Numbered from the stretch's first letter, positions 9,494-19,511 are shown. The stretch is DNA of 20,574 nucleotides from Hyphomicrobiaceae bacterium UBA4460 (GCA_002390155.1 DGOS01000084.1:3293-23866), one strand, 5' to 3'. Notes: a model not told the origin generated them from the letters alone. Made by a program: numbers and translations.

Positions 9494-10372
9494 ATGTCTG
9501 TCCTCGTCGATAAGAACACACGCGTCATTTGTCAGGGTTTCACCGGCTCGCAGGGAACCTTCCACACAGAACAAGCGATCGCCTACGGCACCAAGATGGT
9601 CGGCGGCGTGACGCCCGGCAAAGGCGGCACCACCCACTTGGATCTGCCGGTGTTCGATACGGTGCGCGATGCGGTCGAGACGACGGGCGCGGAGGCGTCT
9701 GCCATCTACGTGCCGCCGCCCTTTGCCTCCGACGCAATCCTGGAAGCGATCGACGCCGGTATTGGCCTCATCGTGTGCATCACCGAAGGCGTGCCCGTAC
9801 TCGACATGGTCAAGGTCAAGCGGGCGCTTTGCGACAGCGGCGCGCGGCTCATCGGCCCGAACTGCCCCGGCATCATCACGCCAGGCGAGTGCAAGATCGG
9901 CATCATGCCCGGGCATATCCACACGCCCGGCAAGGTGGGCGTCGTCTCGCGCTCCGGCACCCTCACCTATGAAGCCGTGGCGCAGACCACGGCGACGGGC
10001 CTCGGCCAGACCACCTGCATTGGCATCGGCGGCGATCCAGTCAACGGCACCAACTTCATCGATGCGCTCTCGCTCTTTCTGGAGGACGACGCCACCGAGG
10101 CCATCATCATGATCGGCGAGATCGGCGGCAGCGCCGAGGAGGAAGCGGCCGAATTCCTGATCAATGCCGGCAACACGAAGCCGGTCGTGGGCTTTGTGGC
10201 CGGCGCGACCGCGCCCCCCGGTCGCCGCATGGGACATGCCGGTGCCGTCATTTCGGGCGGCAAAGGCGACGCCAAGAGCAAAATCGAGGCAATGCAGGAG
10301 GCCGGCATTGTCGTTTCCCAGTCCCCCGCAGCCCTTGGAACGACCCTTGCACAGCTATTAGATAAAAGGTGA
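9494..10372 (+). CDS. sucD: Succinyl-CoA synthetase alpha subunit
   Basis: SucD binds CoA and carries the phosphorylated histidine of succinyl-CoA synthetase. The 292-residue protein opens [18 protein letters not shown], with the CoA-binding Rossmann fold following ([24 protein letters not shown]). The active-site histidine is H248 in [16 protein letters not shown]. Length is typical. No clear ribosome-binding site precedes the ATG. The 57-base spacer from sucC contains a GCTTAAGC palindrome and two copies of CACGAAT twelve bases apart, of unknown meaning. A 75-base spacer with a strong hairpin separates it from sucA. Confidence 0.98.
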   Translation: MSVLVDKNTRVICQGFTGSQGTFHTEQAIAYGTKMVGGVTPGKGGTTHLDLPVFDTVRDAVETTGAEASAIYVPPPFASDAILEAIDAGIGLIVCITEGVPVLDMVKVKRALCDSGARLIGPNCPGIITPGECKIGIMPGHIHTPGKVGVVSRSGTLTYEAVAQTTATGLGQTTCIGIGGDPVNGTNFIDALSLFLEDDATEAIIMIGEIGGSAEEEAAEFLINAGNTKPVVGFVAGATAPPGRRMGHAGAVISGGKGDAKSKIEAMQEAGIVVSQSPAALGTTLAQLLDKR

Positions 10373-10406
10373 GCCGGGCGTCCAAAGCTCGCTTTAATTG
10401 CCCGGC
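10373..10406 (+). promoter_or_regulatory. Nested hairpin in the sucD-sucA spacer
   Basis: GCCGGGC at 10373-10379 and GCCCGGC at 10400-10406 form a perfect seven-base stem, which a G-U pair extends by one. Inside it AAAG (10384-10387) and CTTT (10392-10395) form a second stem around CTCG. The element starts directly after the sucD stop. No T run follows, so it is not a standard terminator. It may protect or process the mRNA, or partially attenuate between succinyl-CoA synthetase and 2-oxoglutarate dehydrogenase genes. Confidence 0.55.
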
Positions 10407-10447
10407 AGGCTCGTGGTCGAACGGTTGACCGGCCAGGTTTTGGTGCA

Positions 10448-13312
10448 ATGACACGACACGAACTGAACGAAGTGTTTGCCCGCACATCGTTCCTGGATGG
10501 CGCGAACGCCACCTATTTGGCGGAGCTATATGCCCGCTACGAGACGGACCCAGCCTCCCTCGATCCCGAATGGAGAAGCTTTTTCGCCAGCCTCGGCGAT
10601 GACGCGACCGCTGTGTTGGCCGATGCAGCCGGCCCCTCCTGGGCGCCGCAAGCCCCCGCCCGGCCTGCTTCGGCCAAAGCTGGCGCCCTCACCCAGCAGC
10701 AAGCCATCGATGCGGCGCGCGACACGCTGGGCGCCCGCATGCTGATCCGGGCCTACCGCACCCGCGGCCATCTCATCGCCCAACTGGACCCGCTTCGCCT
10801 CAACCCGCGCGGCGACCACCCGGAACTCAACCCGGCAACCTATGGCTTCACTCCGGCGGATTATGCGCGGCCCATCTATATCGGCGGCGCGCTTGGCTTC
10901 GAATTCGCGAGCTTGCGCCAAGTGCTCGATGTTCTGAACAAGACCTATGCCGGCACGATCGGCTTTGAGTACATGCACATCTCCGATCCGGAGCAGCGCG
11001 CCTGGATCCAAGAGCGCATCGAGGGCGTCGACAAGAAGGTGCGCTTCACCGAGCAAGGCAAGCGGGCCATCCTCGCCAAGCTCATCGAGGCGGAGGGCGC
11101 CGAGCGCTTTCTCAACGTCAAATATACGGGCACCAAGCGCTTCGGGCTGGACGGCGGCGAGTCCATGGTCCCGGCGCTCGAGCAGATCATCAAGCGCGGC
11201 GGTCAGCTGGATGTCCGGGAGATCGTCATCGGTATGCCCCATCGCGGCCGGCTCAACGTGCTGGCCAATGTGATGGCGAAGCCCTGGCGCGCCATCTTCA
11301 ACGAGTTCCGCGGCGGCTCGGCGCAGCCCGACGACGTCGAAGGCTCCGGCGACGTGAAGTACCATTTGGGCGCATCGTCGGACCGGGAATTCGACGACAA
11401 CCGCGTGCACCTGTCGCTCACCGCCAATCCTTCGCATTTGGAAGCCGTGGACCCCGTGGTGCTGGGTAAGGTGCGCGCCAAGCAGGATCAGTTTGGTGAC
11501 GCGGAGCGCAAAGAGGTCTTGCCGCTCCTGCTCCATGGCGATGCGGCCTTCGCCGGCCAAGGCGTTGTGCCTGAGTGCTTGGGGCTGTCAGGCCTGCGCG
11601 GGCACCGCACGGGCGGCTCGATCCACTTCATCGTGAACAACCAGATCGGGTTCACGACGGCGCCGCGCTTTTCGCGGTCTTCGCCCTACCCGTCCGACGT
11701 CGCCAAGATGATCGACGCACCGATCTTTCATGTGAACGGCGACGACCCGGAAGCCGTGGTCCACGTCACCAAGGTCGCCACGGAATTCCGGCAACGCTTT
11801 GGCAAGCCCGTGGTCATCGACATGTTCTGCTATCGGCGCCACGGACATAACGAGGCCGACGAGCCGGCCTTCACCCAACCGCTGATGTACCGGCGCATTG
11901 CCAAGCATCCGCGCGTGGTGGATGTCTATGCCGACCGCCTCGTCGAGGAAGGCCTCTACACCAAGGAGCAGATCGACCGCCTCCAAGGCCAGTTTCGAGC
12001 CTATCTGGAGGAGGAGTTCGCAGCGGGCGAGACTTACCGCCCCAACCGCGCCGATTGGCTCGACGGCAAATGGTCCGGCATTGGCTTTGCGGAGGAAGGT
12101 GCGCGGCGCGGAACCACCGGCGTGGACCTCGACGTCTTGCGGGAGATCGGCTGCAAGCTCACCACGATCCCCGAGGGCTTCACGCCCCACAAGACCATTG
12201 CCCGCATCATGGATAACCGCCGCAAGATGATCGAGGACGGCAAGGGAATCGACTGGGCCACTGCCGAGTCGCTCGCCTACGGCACGCTCCTGGCCGACGG
12301 ATTCCGGGTCAGGCTGTCGGGCCAGGATTCGGAGCGCGGCACCTTTTCCCAACGCCATTGCGTGCTGATGGACCAGGCCAACGAGAACAAATACACGCCG
12401 CTCAAGCACATCGCCAAGGACCAGGGCGACTTCGAGGTCATCAATTCGATGCTCTCCGAAGAAGCCGTGTTGGGCTTCGAATACGGCTACAGTCTCGCCG
12501 AGCCCAACGCGCTCGTGCTGTGGGAAGCCCAGTTCGGCGACTTCGCCAACGGCGCACAGGTGATCATTGATCAGTTCATCTCCTCCGGCGAGCGCAAATG
12601 GCTGCGCATGTCCGGCCTCGTGCTCCTGCTGCCGCACGGTTACGAAGGCCAGGGCCCGGAGCACTCCTCGGCAAGGCTCGAGCGCTATCTACAGCTCTGT
12701 GCGGAGGACAACTGGCAGGTGGTCAACTGCACCACGCCAGCCAACTACTTCCACGTGCTGCGGCGCCAACTTCATCGCGAGTTCCGCAAACCGCTCGTGC
12801 TGATGACGCCGAAGTCGCTGCTGCGTCATAAGAAGGTCGTGTCGGAGATGAACAATTTCTCTCCGGAGTCGAGCTTCCACCGGCTCTTGTGGGATCATGC
12901 CCAGTCGCATCCCAACCAGAAGATCACGCTTGCTCCCGACGATCGGATCAAGCGCGTGGTCATCTGCTCCGGGAAGGTCTACTACGATCTCTACGAGGAG
13001 CGCGAAAAGCGCGGCGTCAATGACATCTACTTGCTGCGCCTGGAGCAACTCTATCCCTTCCCGGCGCGCGCGCTCATTCAAGAACTCAGCCGCTTCAAGG
13101 ACGCCGAGATGGTCTGGTGTCAGGAGGAGCCGAAGAACATGGGCGCGTGGAGTTTCGTCGAGCCGAACCTGTCTTGGGTGCTCGATCATATTGACGCGAA
13201 ACACACACGTCCGCGCTATGCGGGACGTCCAAGTTCGGCCGCGACGGCCACGGGATTGATGAGTAAGCACCAGCGCGAGTTGAAGGTCTTCCTCGACGAG
13301 GCGCTGAGTTAG
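10448..13312 (+). CDS. sucA: 2-oxoglutarate dehydrogenase E1 component
   Basis: SucA is the thiamine-diphosphate decarboxylase that starts the 2-oxoglutarate dehydrogenase reaction and transfers the succinyl group to lipoyl-SucB. The 954-residue protein has the N-terminal E2-interaction segment (SFLDGANATYLAELYARYE). The middle shows VIGMPHRGRLNVLANV and HRTGGSIHFIVNNQIGFTT. The ThDP/magnesium site is at about residues 430-470 (NGDDPEAV ... CYRRHGHNEADEPAFTQP). The C-terminal transketolase-like part includes RHCVLMDQ and LLPHGYEGQGPEHSSARLER. Length is close to the usual 930-1000 residues. It follows sucD after 75 bases and precedes sucB by 24. Confidence 0.98.
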   Translation: MTRHELNEVFARTSFLDGANATYLAELYARYETDPASLDPEWRSFFASLGDDATAVLADAAGPSWAPQAPARPASAKAGALTQQQAIDAARDTLGARMLIRAYRTRGHLIAQLDPLRLNPRGDHPELNPATYGFTPADYARPIYIGGALGFEFASLRQVLDVLNKTYAGTIGFEYMHISDPEQRAWIQERIEGVDKKVRFTEQGKRAILAKLIEAEGAERFLNVKYTGTKRFGLDGGESMVPALEQIIKRGGQLDVREIVIGMPHRGRLNVLANVMAKPWRAIFNEFRGGSAQPDDVEGSGDVKYHLGASSDREFDDNRVHLSLTANPSHLEAVDPVVLGKVRAKQDQFGDAERKEVLPLLLHGDAAFAGQGVVPECLGLSGLRGHRTGGSIHFIVNNQIGFTTAPRFSRSSPYPSDVAKMIDAPIFHVNGDDPEAVVHVTKVATEFRQRFGKPVVIDMFCYRRHGHNEADEPAFTQPLMYRRIAKHPRVVDVYADRLVEEGLYTKEQIDRLQGQFRAYLEEEFAAGETYRPNRADWLDGKWSGIGFAEEGARRGTTGVDLDVLREIGCKLTTIPEGFTPHKTIARIMDNRRKMIEDGKGIDWATAESLAYGTLLADGFRVRLSGQDSERGTFSQRHCVLMDQANENKYTPLKHIAKDQGDFEVINSMLSEEAVLGFEYGYSLAEPNALVLWEAQFGDFANGAQVIIDQFISSGERKWLRMSGLVLLLPHGYEGQGPEHSSARLERYLQLCAEDNWQVVNCTTPANYFHVLRRQLHREFRKPLVLMTPKSLLRHKKVVSEMNNFSPESSFHRLLWDHAQSHPNQKITLAPDDRIKRVVICSGKVYYDLYEEREKRGVNDIYLLRLEQLYPFPARALIQELSRFKDAEMVWCQEEPKNMGAWSFVEPNLSWVLDHIDAKHTRPRYAGRPSSAATATGLMSKHQRELKVFLDEALS

Positions 13313-13336
13313 GTCAGGAAACAGGCGAACAAAGCC

Positions 13337-14620
13337 ATGGCGACAGAGATTCGGGTACCGGCCTTGGGAGAGTCCGTCGTCGAGGCGACGGTCGGCCAAT
13401 GGTTCAAGGAGGTGGGCGACGCGGTTGCCGTCGACGAGCCCTTGGTCGAGCTCGAAACCGACAAGGTCACGGTCGAGGTCCCGGCCCCTGCATCCGGCGT
13501 TCTGTCGGACATCACCGTGAACCCGGGCGATACGGTCGAGGTGGGCGCCGTTCTGGGTGCCATCGCCGACGGCGACGGCAAGTCCGCCGCCCCCGCAGCC
13601 AAAACCAAGCCGGCCAAACCAGCGCCAGCTACTACCAAGGCAGAGGCGCCGGCGCCCCTGCCCGACGTGGAGCTCAAGGCGCTGGAGCGCGAGCCGTATA
13701 TTCGCGAGGAGATCGAGCCCGACGCTATGCCGCCCTCCCCCGCCGCACGGAAGCTACTGGCCGAGACGGGGCTCGCGCCCGGCGACATTGCGGGCTCAGG
13801 CCGCCGCGGTCAGGTCCTCAAAGGCGATGTGATCGCGGGCGCCGCCAAGGCGTTGCTGACCCGCAAGAAGGCGCCGAAGCCGGCACCTGCCCCCCGCGCA
13901 CCCGTCGCGCAGTCCGATGAGAAGCGCGAGGAACGCGTACGCATGACGCGGCTGCGCCAAACCATCGCCAAGCGGCTCAAAGAAGCGCAAGACAACGCCG
14001 CCATGCTCACCACATTCAACGACGTGGACATGAGCAAGATCATGCAGCTGCGGAAGGAGTGCCGGGACGGATTCGAGAAGCGCCACGGCGTGAAGCTCGG
14101 CTTCATGGGCTTCTTCGTGAAGGCCTGCGTTCATGCGCTAAAGGAAATTCCTGCGGTGAACGCCGAGATCGACGGCCAGGACATCGTCTACAAGAACTAC
14201 TATCACGTCGGTGTCGCTGTCGGCACGGAACGGGGACTTGTGGTGCCCGTGGTGCGCAATGCCGACGAGCTGAGCCTCGCCGAGATCGAGGAGCAAATTG
14301 CAGATTTCGGTGCCCGTGCCCGCGACGGCAAGCTGGGCCTCGAGGAGATGCAAGGCGGCACCTTCACCATCTCCAATGGCGGCATCTATGGATCGATGCT
14401 GTCCACCCCGATCCTGAACGCACCGCAATCCGGCATTCTCGGCATGCACCGCATCGAGGAGCGGCCCGTGGTCCGCGACGGACAGATCGTCGCCCGGCCC
14501 ATGATGTATCTCGCGCTGTCCTACGACCACCGCATGGTGGACGGCAAAGAGGCGGTTACCTTCCTGGTGAACGTCAAAGAGTCTCTCGAAAACCCCGCCC
14601 GCCTCGTCCTGGATCTTTGA
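13337..14620 (+). CDS. sucB: Dihydrolipoyllysine succinyltransferase (2-oxoglutarate dehydrogenase E2)
   Basis: SucB forms the core of the 2-oxoglutarate dehydrogenase complex and passes the succinyl group from lipoate to CoA. The 427-residue product has three parts. A single lipoyl domain has its modified lysine at K43 ([14 protein letters not shown]). An alanine/proline/lysine-rich linker leads to a peripheral-subunit-binding domain at about 133-166 ([14 protein letters not shown] ... [11 protein letters not shown]). A second linker leads to the catalytic domain, where H398 and D402 in SYDHRMVDG are the active-site residues. AGGAAACAGG lies upstream of the ATG. lpd follows after ten bases. 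Confidence 0.98.
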   Translation: MATEIRVPALGESVVEATVGQWFKEVGDAVAVDEPLVELETDKVTVEVPAPASGVLSDITVNPGDTVEVGAVLGAIADGDGKSAAPAAKTKPAKPAPATTKAEAPAPLPDVELKALEREPYIREEIEPDAMPPSPAARKLLAETGLAPGDIAGSGRRGQVLKGDVIAGAAKALLTRKKAPKPAPAPRAPVAQSDEKREERVRMTRLRQTIAKRLKEAQDNAAMLTTFNDVDMSKIMQLRKECRDGFEKRHGVKLGFMGFFVKACVHALKEIPAVNAEIDGQDIVYKNYYHVGVAVGTERGLVVPVVRNADELSLAEIEEQIADFGARARDGKLGLEEMQGGTFTISNGGIYGSMLSTPILNAPQSGILGMHRIEERPVVRDGQIVARPMMYLALSYDHRMVDGKEAVTFLVNVKESLENPARLVLDL

Positions 14621-14630
14621 GACATCAAGC

Positions 14631-16028
14631 ATGAGCAAATTCGATCTCGTTGTTATCGGTACCGGCCCGGGTGGCTATGTGTGCGCCATTCGCGCCGCGC
14701 AATTGGGGATGAAGGTCGCCGTGGTGGAGAAGCGCGCCACCCATGGCGGCACCTGCCTCAATGTCGGCTGCATCCCTTCCAAGGCGCTGCTGCATGCGTC
14801 AGAGGCCTATGCCGACGCCGCAGATCACTTCGGCGACATGGGCATCAAGGTGAAACCGGAACTCGACCTTGCGGCCATGCTTGCCTTCAAGGACGAGGGC
14901 GTAAAGGGCAACGTGGACGGCGTCGCGTACCTCTTGAACAAGAACAAGGTCGATCATTTTCATGGCACCGGCCGTATCTTGGGAACAGGCAAGGTGGAGG
15001 TCACGTTCATCAACGGCGAGAAACAGGTGGTCGAGGGCAAGGCCGTCGTCATCGCCACAGGCTCCGAAGTCGCGCACATTCCCGGCATCGAGGTCGACGA
15101 GAAACACATCGTCTCTTCCACCGGCGCACTGTCGCTCCCGGAAGTGCCCAAACGCATGGTAGTGATCGGTGGCGGTTATATCGGCCTCGAGCTCGGCTCG
15201 GTGTGGTCGCGGCTCGGCAGCAACGTCACCGTTGTCGAAATGCTGAACACGATCACCCCCGGACTCGACGGCGAGGTGGCCAAGCAACTTCAGCGCATCC
15301 TGCAGAAGCAGGGGCTGACCTTCAAACTCGGCGCCAAGGTCACCAAGGTCGACACCAAGGGCAAGACGGTGAAGCTCACCATCGAGCTGGCCAGTGGCGG
15401 TAAGGCGGAAGAGTTGACTTGCGACGTGGTGCTGGTGTCCATCGGGCGGGTGCCGAACACCGAAGGCCTCGGGCTCGCCGATATTGGCGTGGAGCTTACC
15501 CGCGGCCGCGTTGTCGTCGACGGTAACTTCCAGACCAATGTCGCGGGCATCTATGCCATTGGCGATGTGATCGACGGACCGATGTTGGCTCATAAGGCCG
15601 AAGAAGAAGGTGTCGCCGTCGCCGAGATCTTGGCGGGTCAGGCCGGCCACGTGAATTACGAGGTGATCCCGTCCGTGGTCTACACGGCGCCGGAAGTGGC
15701 ATCCGTCGGCAGGACCGAGGAACAACTCAAAGACGAGGGCGTGTCTTACAAAGTCGGCAAGTTCCCCTTCACCGCCAATGGACGCGCCAAGGTGAACCGC
15801 ACCACGGACGGCTTCGTGAAAATTCTTTCCGACGAGACGACCGACCGCGTGCTTGGCGTGCACATTATCGGGCCGGACGCGGGCACCATGATCGCCGAGG
15901 CCGCAGTGCTCATGGAGTTTGGCGGCTCCACCGAGGATTTGGCGCGCACCTGCCACGCGCACCCAACGCTGAACGAAGCGGTCAAGGAAGCGGCGCTCGC
16001 CGTCGACAAACGCCCCATCCATATGTGA
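14631..16028 (+). CDS. lpd: Dihydrolipoyl dehydrogenase (E3)
   Basis: Lpd reoxidises dihydrolipoamide with FAD and NAD+, completing the 2-oxoglutarate dehydrogenase complex. It may also serve pyruvate dehydrogenase. The 465-residue protein has the FAD loop GTGPGG (10-15) and the redox disulfide C42/C47 in [13 protein letters not shown]. The NAD-binding loop [10 protein letters not shown] is near 178, and the second FAD motif [20 protein letters not shown] is present. The catalytic H444/E449 pair lies in [15 protein letters not shown]. Its place directly after sucB argues for assignment to the 2-oxoglutarate complex. It ends the operon, and its stop is three bases from the stop of convergent xerC. 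Confidence 0.98.
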   Translation: MSKFDLVVIGTGPGGYVCAIRAAQLGMKVAVVEKRATHGGTCLNVGCIPSKALLHASEAYADAADHFGDMGIKVKPELDLAAMLAFKDEGVKGNVDGVAYLLNKNKVDHFHGTGRILGTGKVEVTFINGEKQVVEGKAVVIATGSEVAHIPGIEVDEKHIVSSTGALSLPEVPKRMVVIGGGYIGLELGSVWSRLGSNVTVVEMLNTITPGLDGEVAKQLQRILQKQGLTFKLGAKVTKVDTKGKTVKLTIELASGGKAEELTCDVVLVSIGRVPNTEGLGLADIGVELTRGRVVVDGNFQTNVAGIYAIGDVIDGPMLAHKAEEEGVAVAEILAGQAGHVNYEVIPSVVYTAPEVASVGRTEEQLKDEGVSYKVGKFPFTANGRAKVNRTTDGFVKILSDETTDRVLGVHIIGPDAGTMIAEAAVLMEFGGSTEDLARTCHAHPTLNEAVKEAALAVDKRPIHM

Positions 16029-16031
16029 GGC

Positions 16032-17009
16032 TTAGGCCCGCGGATGGGCGCTATCGTAGGCTTTCAGGAGATGCGCCCGGTCAACCTCCGTATAGCCCTG
16101 CGTGGTCGACAGGCTGGCATGACCCAGCAGTTCCTGGATGGCGCGCAAATCCGCGCCCGCGCCCAGCAAATGCGTGGCGAAGGAGTGCCGCAGCGCATGC
16201 GGTGTCGCCGTCTCAGGCAGACCCAGCGCGGCACGGGCCTTCGCCATGCGCAGTTGGATGATGCGGGGGGAAAGCTGCTTCCCACGCGCACCAATGAACA
16301 GCGGATCGTCAGGCCCGAGCTTCGCCGGGCAGAGCTTCAAGTAGTTCTCGATCGCTTGCCGCGTGACGGGCAGCACCGGCACGACGCGCGTCTTGTCGCC
16401 TTTGCCGGTGACCCGCAGCATGTCGCGGCCCTTGATTGGCGCATCCTTCAGACGCAGCGACAAGGCCTCGGAGATGCGAAGCCCCGAGCCGTAGAGCAGC
16501 GTCAGCACCGCAGTATCGCGGGCGAGCGTCCATTCCGGCGCGTCCGGCTGTGCGATATCGGTGCCGTCGACCAGTGCGGTCGCTTTCGGCTCGGTGAGAG
16601 GCTTCGGCACTGAGTGCGGCAGCTTCGGCAGCGACACGGCGCGGATCGCATCGTTTTTGCCTAACCCTCGCCGTTCGAGAAAGCGGTAAAACATGCGCAG
16701 CGCGCTCAACGTGCGCGACAGGCTGCGGCTGCCGATATCTTGCGCGCGGCGGGCGGCGAGAAAGGCGCGCACGTCTCGTGCCGACAGAGAGAAGAGATGC
16801 TTGAGATCAGGCCGGCGGCCGCAATGCCCCCCGAGAAAGCGCAGGAACTGCGACAGGTCGCGCCGATAGGCCTCGACCGTATGCGCCGCCAACTGGCGCT
16901 CGGTCATCAGATAGACGAACCAGGCGTTGACCGCGCGGTCGACGTCCGGCGCGGCGCCAATCCCCGCCGCCTTCTTTGCCGCCTTTTTCGCCTTTGGCTT
17001 TCCGGCCAT
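16032..17009 (-). CDS. xerC: Tyrosine recombinase XerC (chromosome dimer resolution)
   Basis: XerC acts with XerD at dif to resolve chromosome dimers. I start it at the ATG on 17007-17009, which has GAGGGG four bases upstream and gives 325 residues. The frame continues to a GTG at 17066 with a poorer site. The N-terminal SAM-like DNA-binding domain spans about residues 22-115. The catalytic set is complete: R178 (GSGLRISEALSL), K203 (TGKGDKTRVVPV), H271 and R274 (HALRHSFATHLLG), H297 (LLGHASLSTTQ) and nucleophile Y306. An unusual lysine/alanine-rich leader (KPKAKKAAKKAA) precedes the first domain. XerC is preferred over XerD or an integrase because of its housekeeping context beside priA. Confidence 0.9.
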   Translation of the reverse strand: MAGKPKAKKAAKKAAGIGAAPDVDRAVNAWFVYLMTERQLAAHTVEAYRRDLSQFLRFLGGHCGRRPDLKHLFSLSARDVRAFLAARRAQDIGSRSLSRTLSALRMFYRFLERRGLGKNDAIRAVSLPKLPHSVPKPLTEPKATALVDGTDIAQPDAPEWTLARDTAVLTLLYGSGLRISEALSLRLKDAPIKGRDMLRVTGKGDKTRVVPVLPVTRQAIENYLKLCPAKLGPDDPLFIGARGKQLSPRIIQLRMAKARAALGLPETATPHALRHSFATHLLGAGADLRAIQELLGHASLSTTQGYTEVDRAHLLKAYDSAHPRA

Positions 17010-17116
17010 CCCGCCCCTCAAGAGTGCTGCCGCGCTACTATGGGTCGGTGAGTCGTTAACCTCCACTTAACCCCGAAGAGCCCGCCCTGGCCAAGCCTTC
17101 CAAATCAAAGCTGCCT

Positions 17117-19303
17117 GTGTCGAGCGCCGCGCCCCAGACCGTGCCGGTCCTCGTGCCGCTGGGGCTGCCGGCGCCATACGACTACCTCGTGCCGGAAGGC
17201 GACCATGTGGAGCCGGGCGAGTTCGTCGTCGTGCCGCTGGGGACCGTCGAGTATGTCGCCGCAGTGTGGCGCCGCGCAGCCGGCGAAAACGCGCCAAAGA
17301 TACCCCGCAAAAAACTGCGGGAAATTCTTGAGATCTTCGACGACGTGCCGAAGCTGCCGGCGGTCTCCATGTATTTCGCCGAATGGGTCGCGCATTACAG
17401 TTTGAGCCCCCTCGGCATGGTCTTGCGCATGATGATGAGCGCAAGCGCCGCCTTCCAACCGCCCGCGCCCCGCTACGGGGTGCGGCTCGAAGGCCCTCCC
17501 CCAGAACGTATGACCCCGGCCCGCGCCCGGGTGCTGGAGACGGCGCAGAACGGGCTCATCTGGGTGAAGTCCACCCTGGCCCAGACGGCAGGCGTCAGCC
17601 CGGGCGTGATCGACGGCCTGGTCGATGCGGGCACGCTTGTCGCAGAGCCCCTCCCCGACTGGCACGCCAAGCAACTCGACACGTCACGTGAGCGCGCCAA
17701 GCTCACAGCAGCGCAAAGCGACGCGGCGCAGGACCTCTGCGTTAACACCTCAGACGGCTTCGCCGTGACGCTGCTCGACGGCATCACCGGCTCCGGCAAG
17801 ACGGAGATCTATTTCGAGGCGATTGCGAAAGCGCTGGAGGCCGGCAAGCAGGCGCTGGTGCTCATGCCCGAGATCGCGCTCACGGGCGCCTTTCTCACGC
17901 GCTGCGAGGAGCGCTTCGGAGCAAGACCAGCAGAGTGGCACTCCGGGGTGACGCCGTCGGTACGCGGCCGCGTCTGGCGCGCGGTGGCCGAGAACAAGGC
18001 GAAGCTCGTGGTCGGCGCGCGCTCGGCGCTGTTCCTGCCCTTCCCCGATCTCGGCCTCATCGTCGTCGATGAGGAGCACGATCAAGCCTACAAGCAGCAG
18101 GACCGCGTCGCCTATCAGGCCCGGGACATGGCCGTGGTGCGCGGGCATCTCGGAAACTGCCCCGTGGTGCTGAGCTCGGCCACGCCTTCGATTGAGAGCC
18201 TGGTGAACGCCGATCAAGGCCGCTACCGGCATATCCAGCTCAAGTCCCGCTACAAGGCGGCGGGGCTGCCGGCGCTGCAAGCCATCGATATGCGAAAGAG
18301 CCCCCCCGAGCGCGGGGCATGGTTGTCGCCGGTTCTCATCGAGGCCATGGCAGAGACGCTCGAACGCGACGAACAGGCGCTGCTGTTCTTGAACCGGCGC
18401 GGCTATGCGCCGGTGACGCTGTGCCGCAAATGCGGCTTCCGCTTCGAGTGCCCAAACTGCTCCGCCTGGCTGGTCGAGCATAGATTCCGCCACCGCCTCG
18501 AATGCCACCATTGCGGCAAGTTCGCGCCTCTACCCGACGAATGCCCCGAATGCGGGGCGGAGGAGTCGCTGGTCGCCTGCGGGCCAGGCGTGGAGCGCAT
18601 CGCCGAGGAGGTCGCAGAGCTATTCCCAGAGGCGCGCCGGGCGATCCTATCGAGCGACGTGACCCCCTCCATCACCGAGCTGCGCGAGACCTTGCGCGAG
18701 ATCGAGGACCGCGAGGTGGACATCGTCATCGGCACCCAGCTCGTGGCCAAGGGCCATCACTTTCCGGGCCTGGCGCTGGTTGGCGTCGTGGACGCCGATC
18801 TCGGCCTCGCCCAAGGCGACCCCCGCGCCGCCGAGCGCACCTTCCAACTCCTCAGCCAGGTGACGGGCCGGGCGGGACGTGAGGCCATCAAGGGCCGGGG
18901 CCTGCTGCAGACCTATATGCCGGAGCACCCGGTGATCGCGTCCCTCGTCGCCGGCGACCGGGACACGTTCTACGCCCAGGAGATCGCCGCCCGCGAGGAG
19001 GCCGGAATGCCGCCCTTTGGGCGCCTCGCCGCACTCCTGGTCACCGCGGGCAACCGGCTGGCGACAGAAAGCTATGCGCGGGAGGTGGCGCGCACCGCTC
19101 CGCCCGCCGACCAGATTCAGGTCCTCGGACCGGCGGAAGCGCCGCTCTCGGTGATACGGGGGCGCTACCGTTACCGGCTCCTGGTGAAAGCGACGCGCGA
19201 GGCCGATCTTCAGGCCTATTTGAGGTTGTGGCTGAGCCAAGTCCCGAAGGCCCGGGGCGACATTCGCCTCACCGTCGACATCGACCCGTACAGCTTCTTG
19301 TAG
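17117..19303 (+). CDS. priA: Primosomal protein N' (replication restart helicase PriA)
   Basis: PriA is the 3'-5' DNA helicase that recognises stalled forks and reloads the replisome. The 728-residue product opens with the N-terminal DNA-binding domain (VPVLVPLGLPAPYDYLVPEG). The helicase core follows, with Walker A GITGSGKTE near 222-230 and the DEEH box in VVDEEHDQAYKQQ. The zinc-binding region from about residue 436 has eight cysteines in four C-x2-C pairs (CRKC, CPNC, CHHC, CPEC). Motif VI reads QVTGRAGRE. Length is normal. The start is a GTG at 17117 without a clear ribosome-binding site, so a few residues either way are possible. It is divergent from xerC across 107 bases. Confidence 0.96.
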   Translation: MSSAAPQTVPVLVPLGLPAPYDYLVPEGDHVEPGEFVVVPLGTVEYVAAVWRRAAGENAPKIPRKKLREILEIFDDVPKLPAVSMYFAEWVAHYSLSPLGMVLRMMMSASAAFQPPAPRYGVRLEGPPPERMTPARARVLETAQNGLIWVKSTLAQTAGVSPGVIDGLVDAGTLVAEPLPDWHAKQLDTSRERAKLTAAQSDAAQDLCVNTSDGFAVTLLDGITGSGKTEIYFEAIAKALEAGKQALVLMPEIALTGAFLTRCEERFGARPAEWHSGVTPSVRGRVWRAVAENKAKLVVGARSALFLPFPDLGLIVVDEEHDQAYKQQDRVAYQARDMAVVRGHLGNCPVVLSSATPSIESLVNADQGRYRHIQLKSRYKAAGLPALQAIDMRKSPPERGAWLSPVLIEAMAETLERDEQALLFLNRRGYAPVTLCRKCGFRFECPNCSAWLVEHRFRHRLECHHCGKFAPLPDECPECGAEESLVACGPGVERIAEEVAELFPEARRAILSSDVTPSITELRETLREIEDREVDIVIGTQLVAKGHHFPGLALVGVVDADLGLAQGDPRAAERTFQLLSQVTGRAGREAIKGRGLLQTYMPEHPVIASLVAGDRDTFYAQEIAAREEAGMPPFGRLAALLVTAGNRLATESYAREVARTAPPADQIQVLGPAEAPLSVIRGRYRYRLLVKATREADLQAYLRLWLSQVPKARGDIRLTVDIDPYSFL

Positions 19304-19511
19304 GTCATCCGGCGGTCACAGAGCCGCAGTTGACTTGCCACTTATTGCGCGCCCGTCACCCCTGTGTTACAGGCTCCGCGGGGTTTCCGAGGGGACTGTT
19401 TTCGGGGGTTTTCTCCGGCGACGCGGAGGCTTCAATCCCAGCATTTTCCGGGATCTTACGGGTGGGACGGCTTCACGTGAGAACTCGCCCCTGAGCAAGA
19501 GGCGTTACGAA
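19304..19511 (+). promoter_or_regulatory. Upstream region and leader of the atp operon
   Basis: This 208-base stretch between priA and atpH should contain the atp promoter and leader. A TTGACT at 19330-19335 could be a -35 element, but no matching -10 at 16-18 bases is convincing. Two small inverted repeats lie further down. CTCCG/CGGAG is at 19413-19428, and ATCCC/GGGAT is at 19435-19454. The frame of atpH is open through most of it, but the encoded extension is not AtpH-like. Confidence 0.45.
19497..19502 (+). promoter_or_regulatory. Ribosome-binding site that decides the atpH GTG start
   Basis: AAGAGG lies nine bases before the GTG at 19512. This supports the GTG rather than the upstream in-frame ATG at 19335, which would add 59 residues before the conserved AtpH domain. 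Confidence 0.65.

Noticed and set aside
17067..17674. Overlapping minus-strand frames opposite the start of priA
   Set aside because: They are shadows of the priA reading frame, with no motifs, and would conflict with a complete PriA N-terminal domain.
19335..19511. 59-residue N-terminal extension of AtpH from an upstream ATG
   Set aside because: AtpH is normally about 186 residues, as given by the GTG start with its ribosome-binding site. The extension is arginine/glycine-rich and not family-like.
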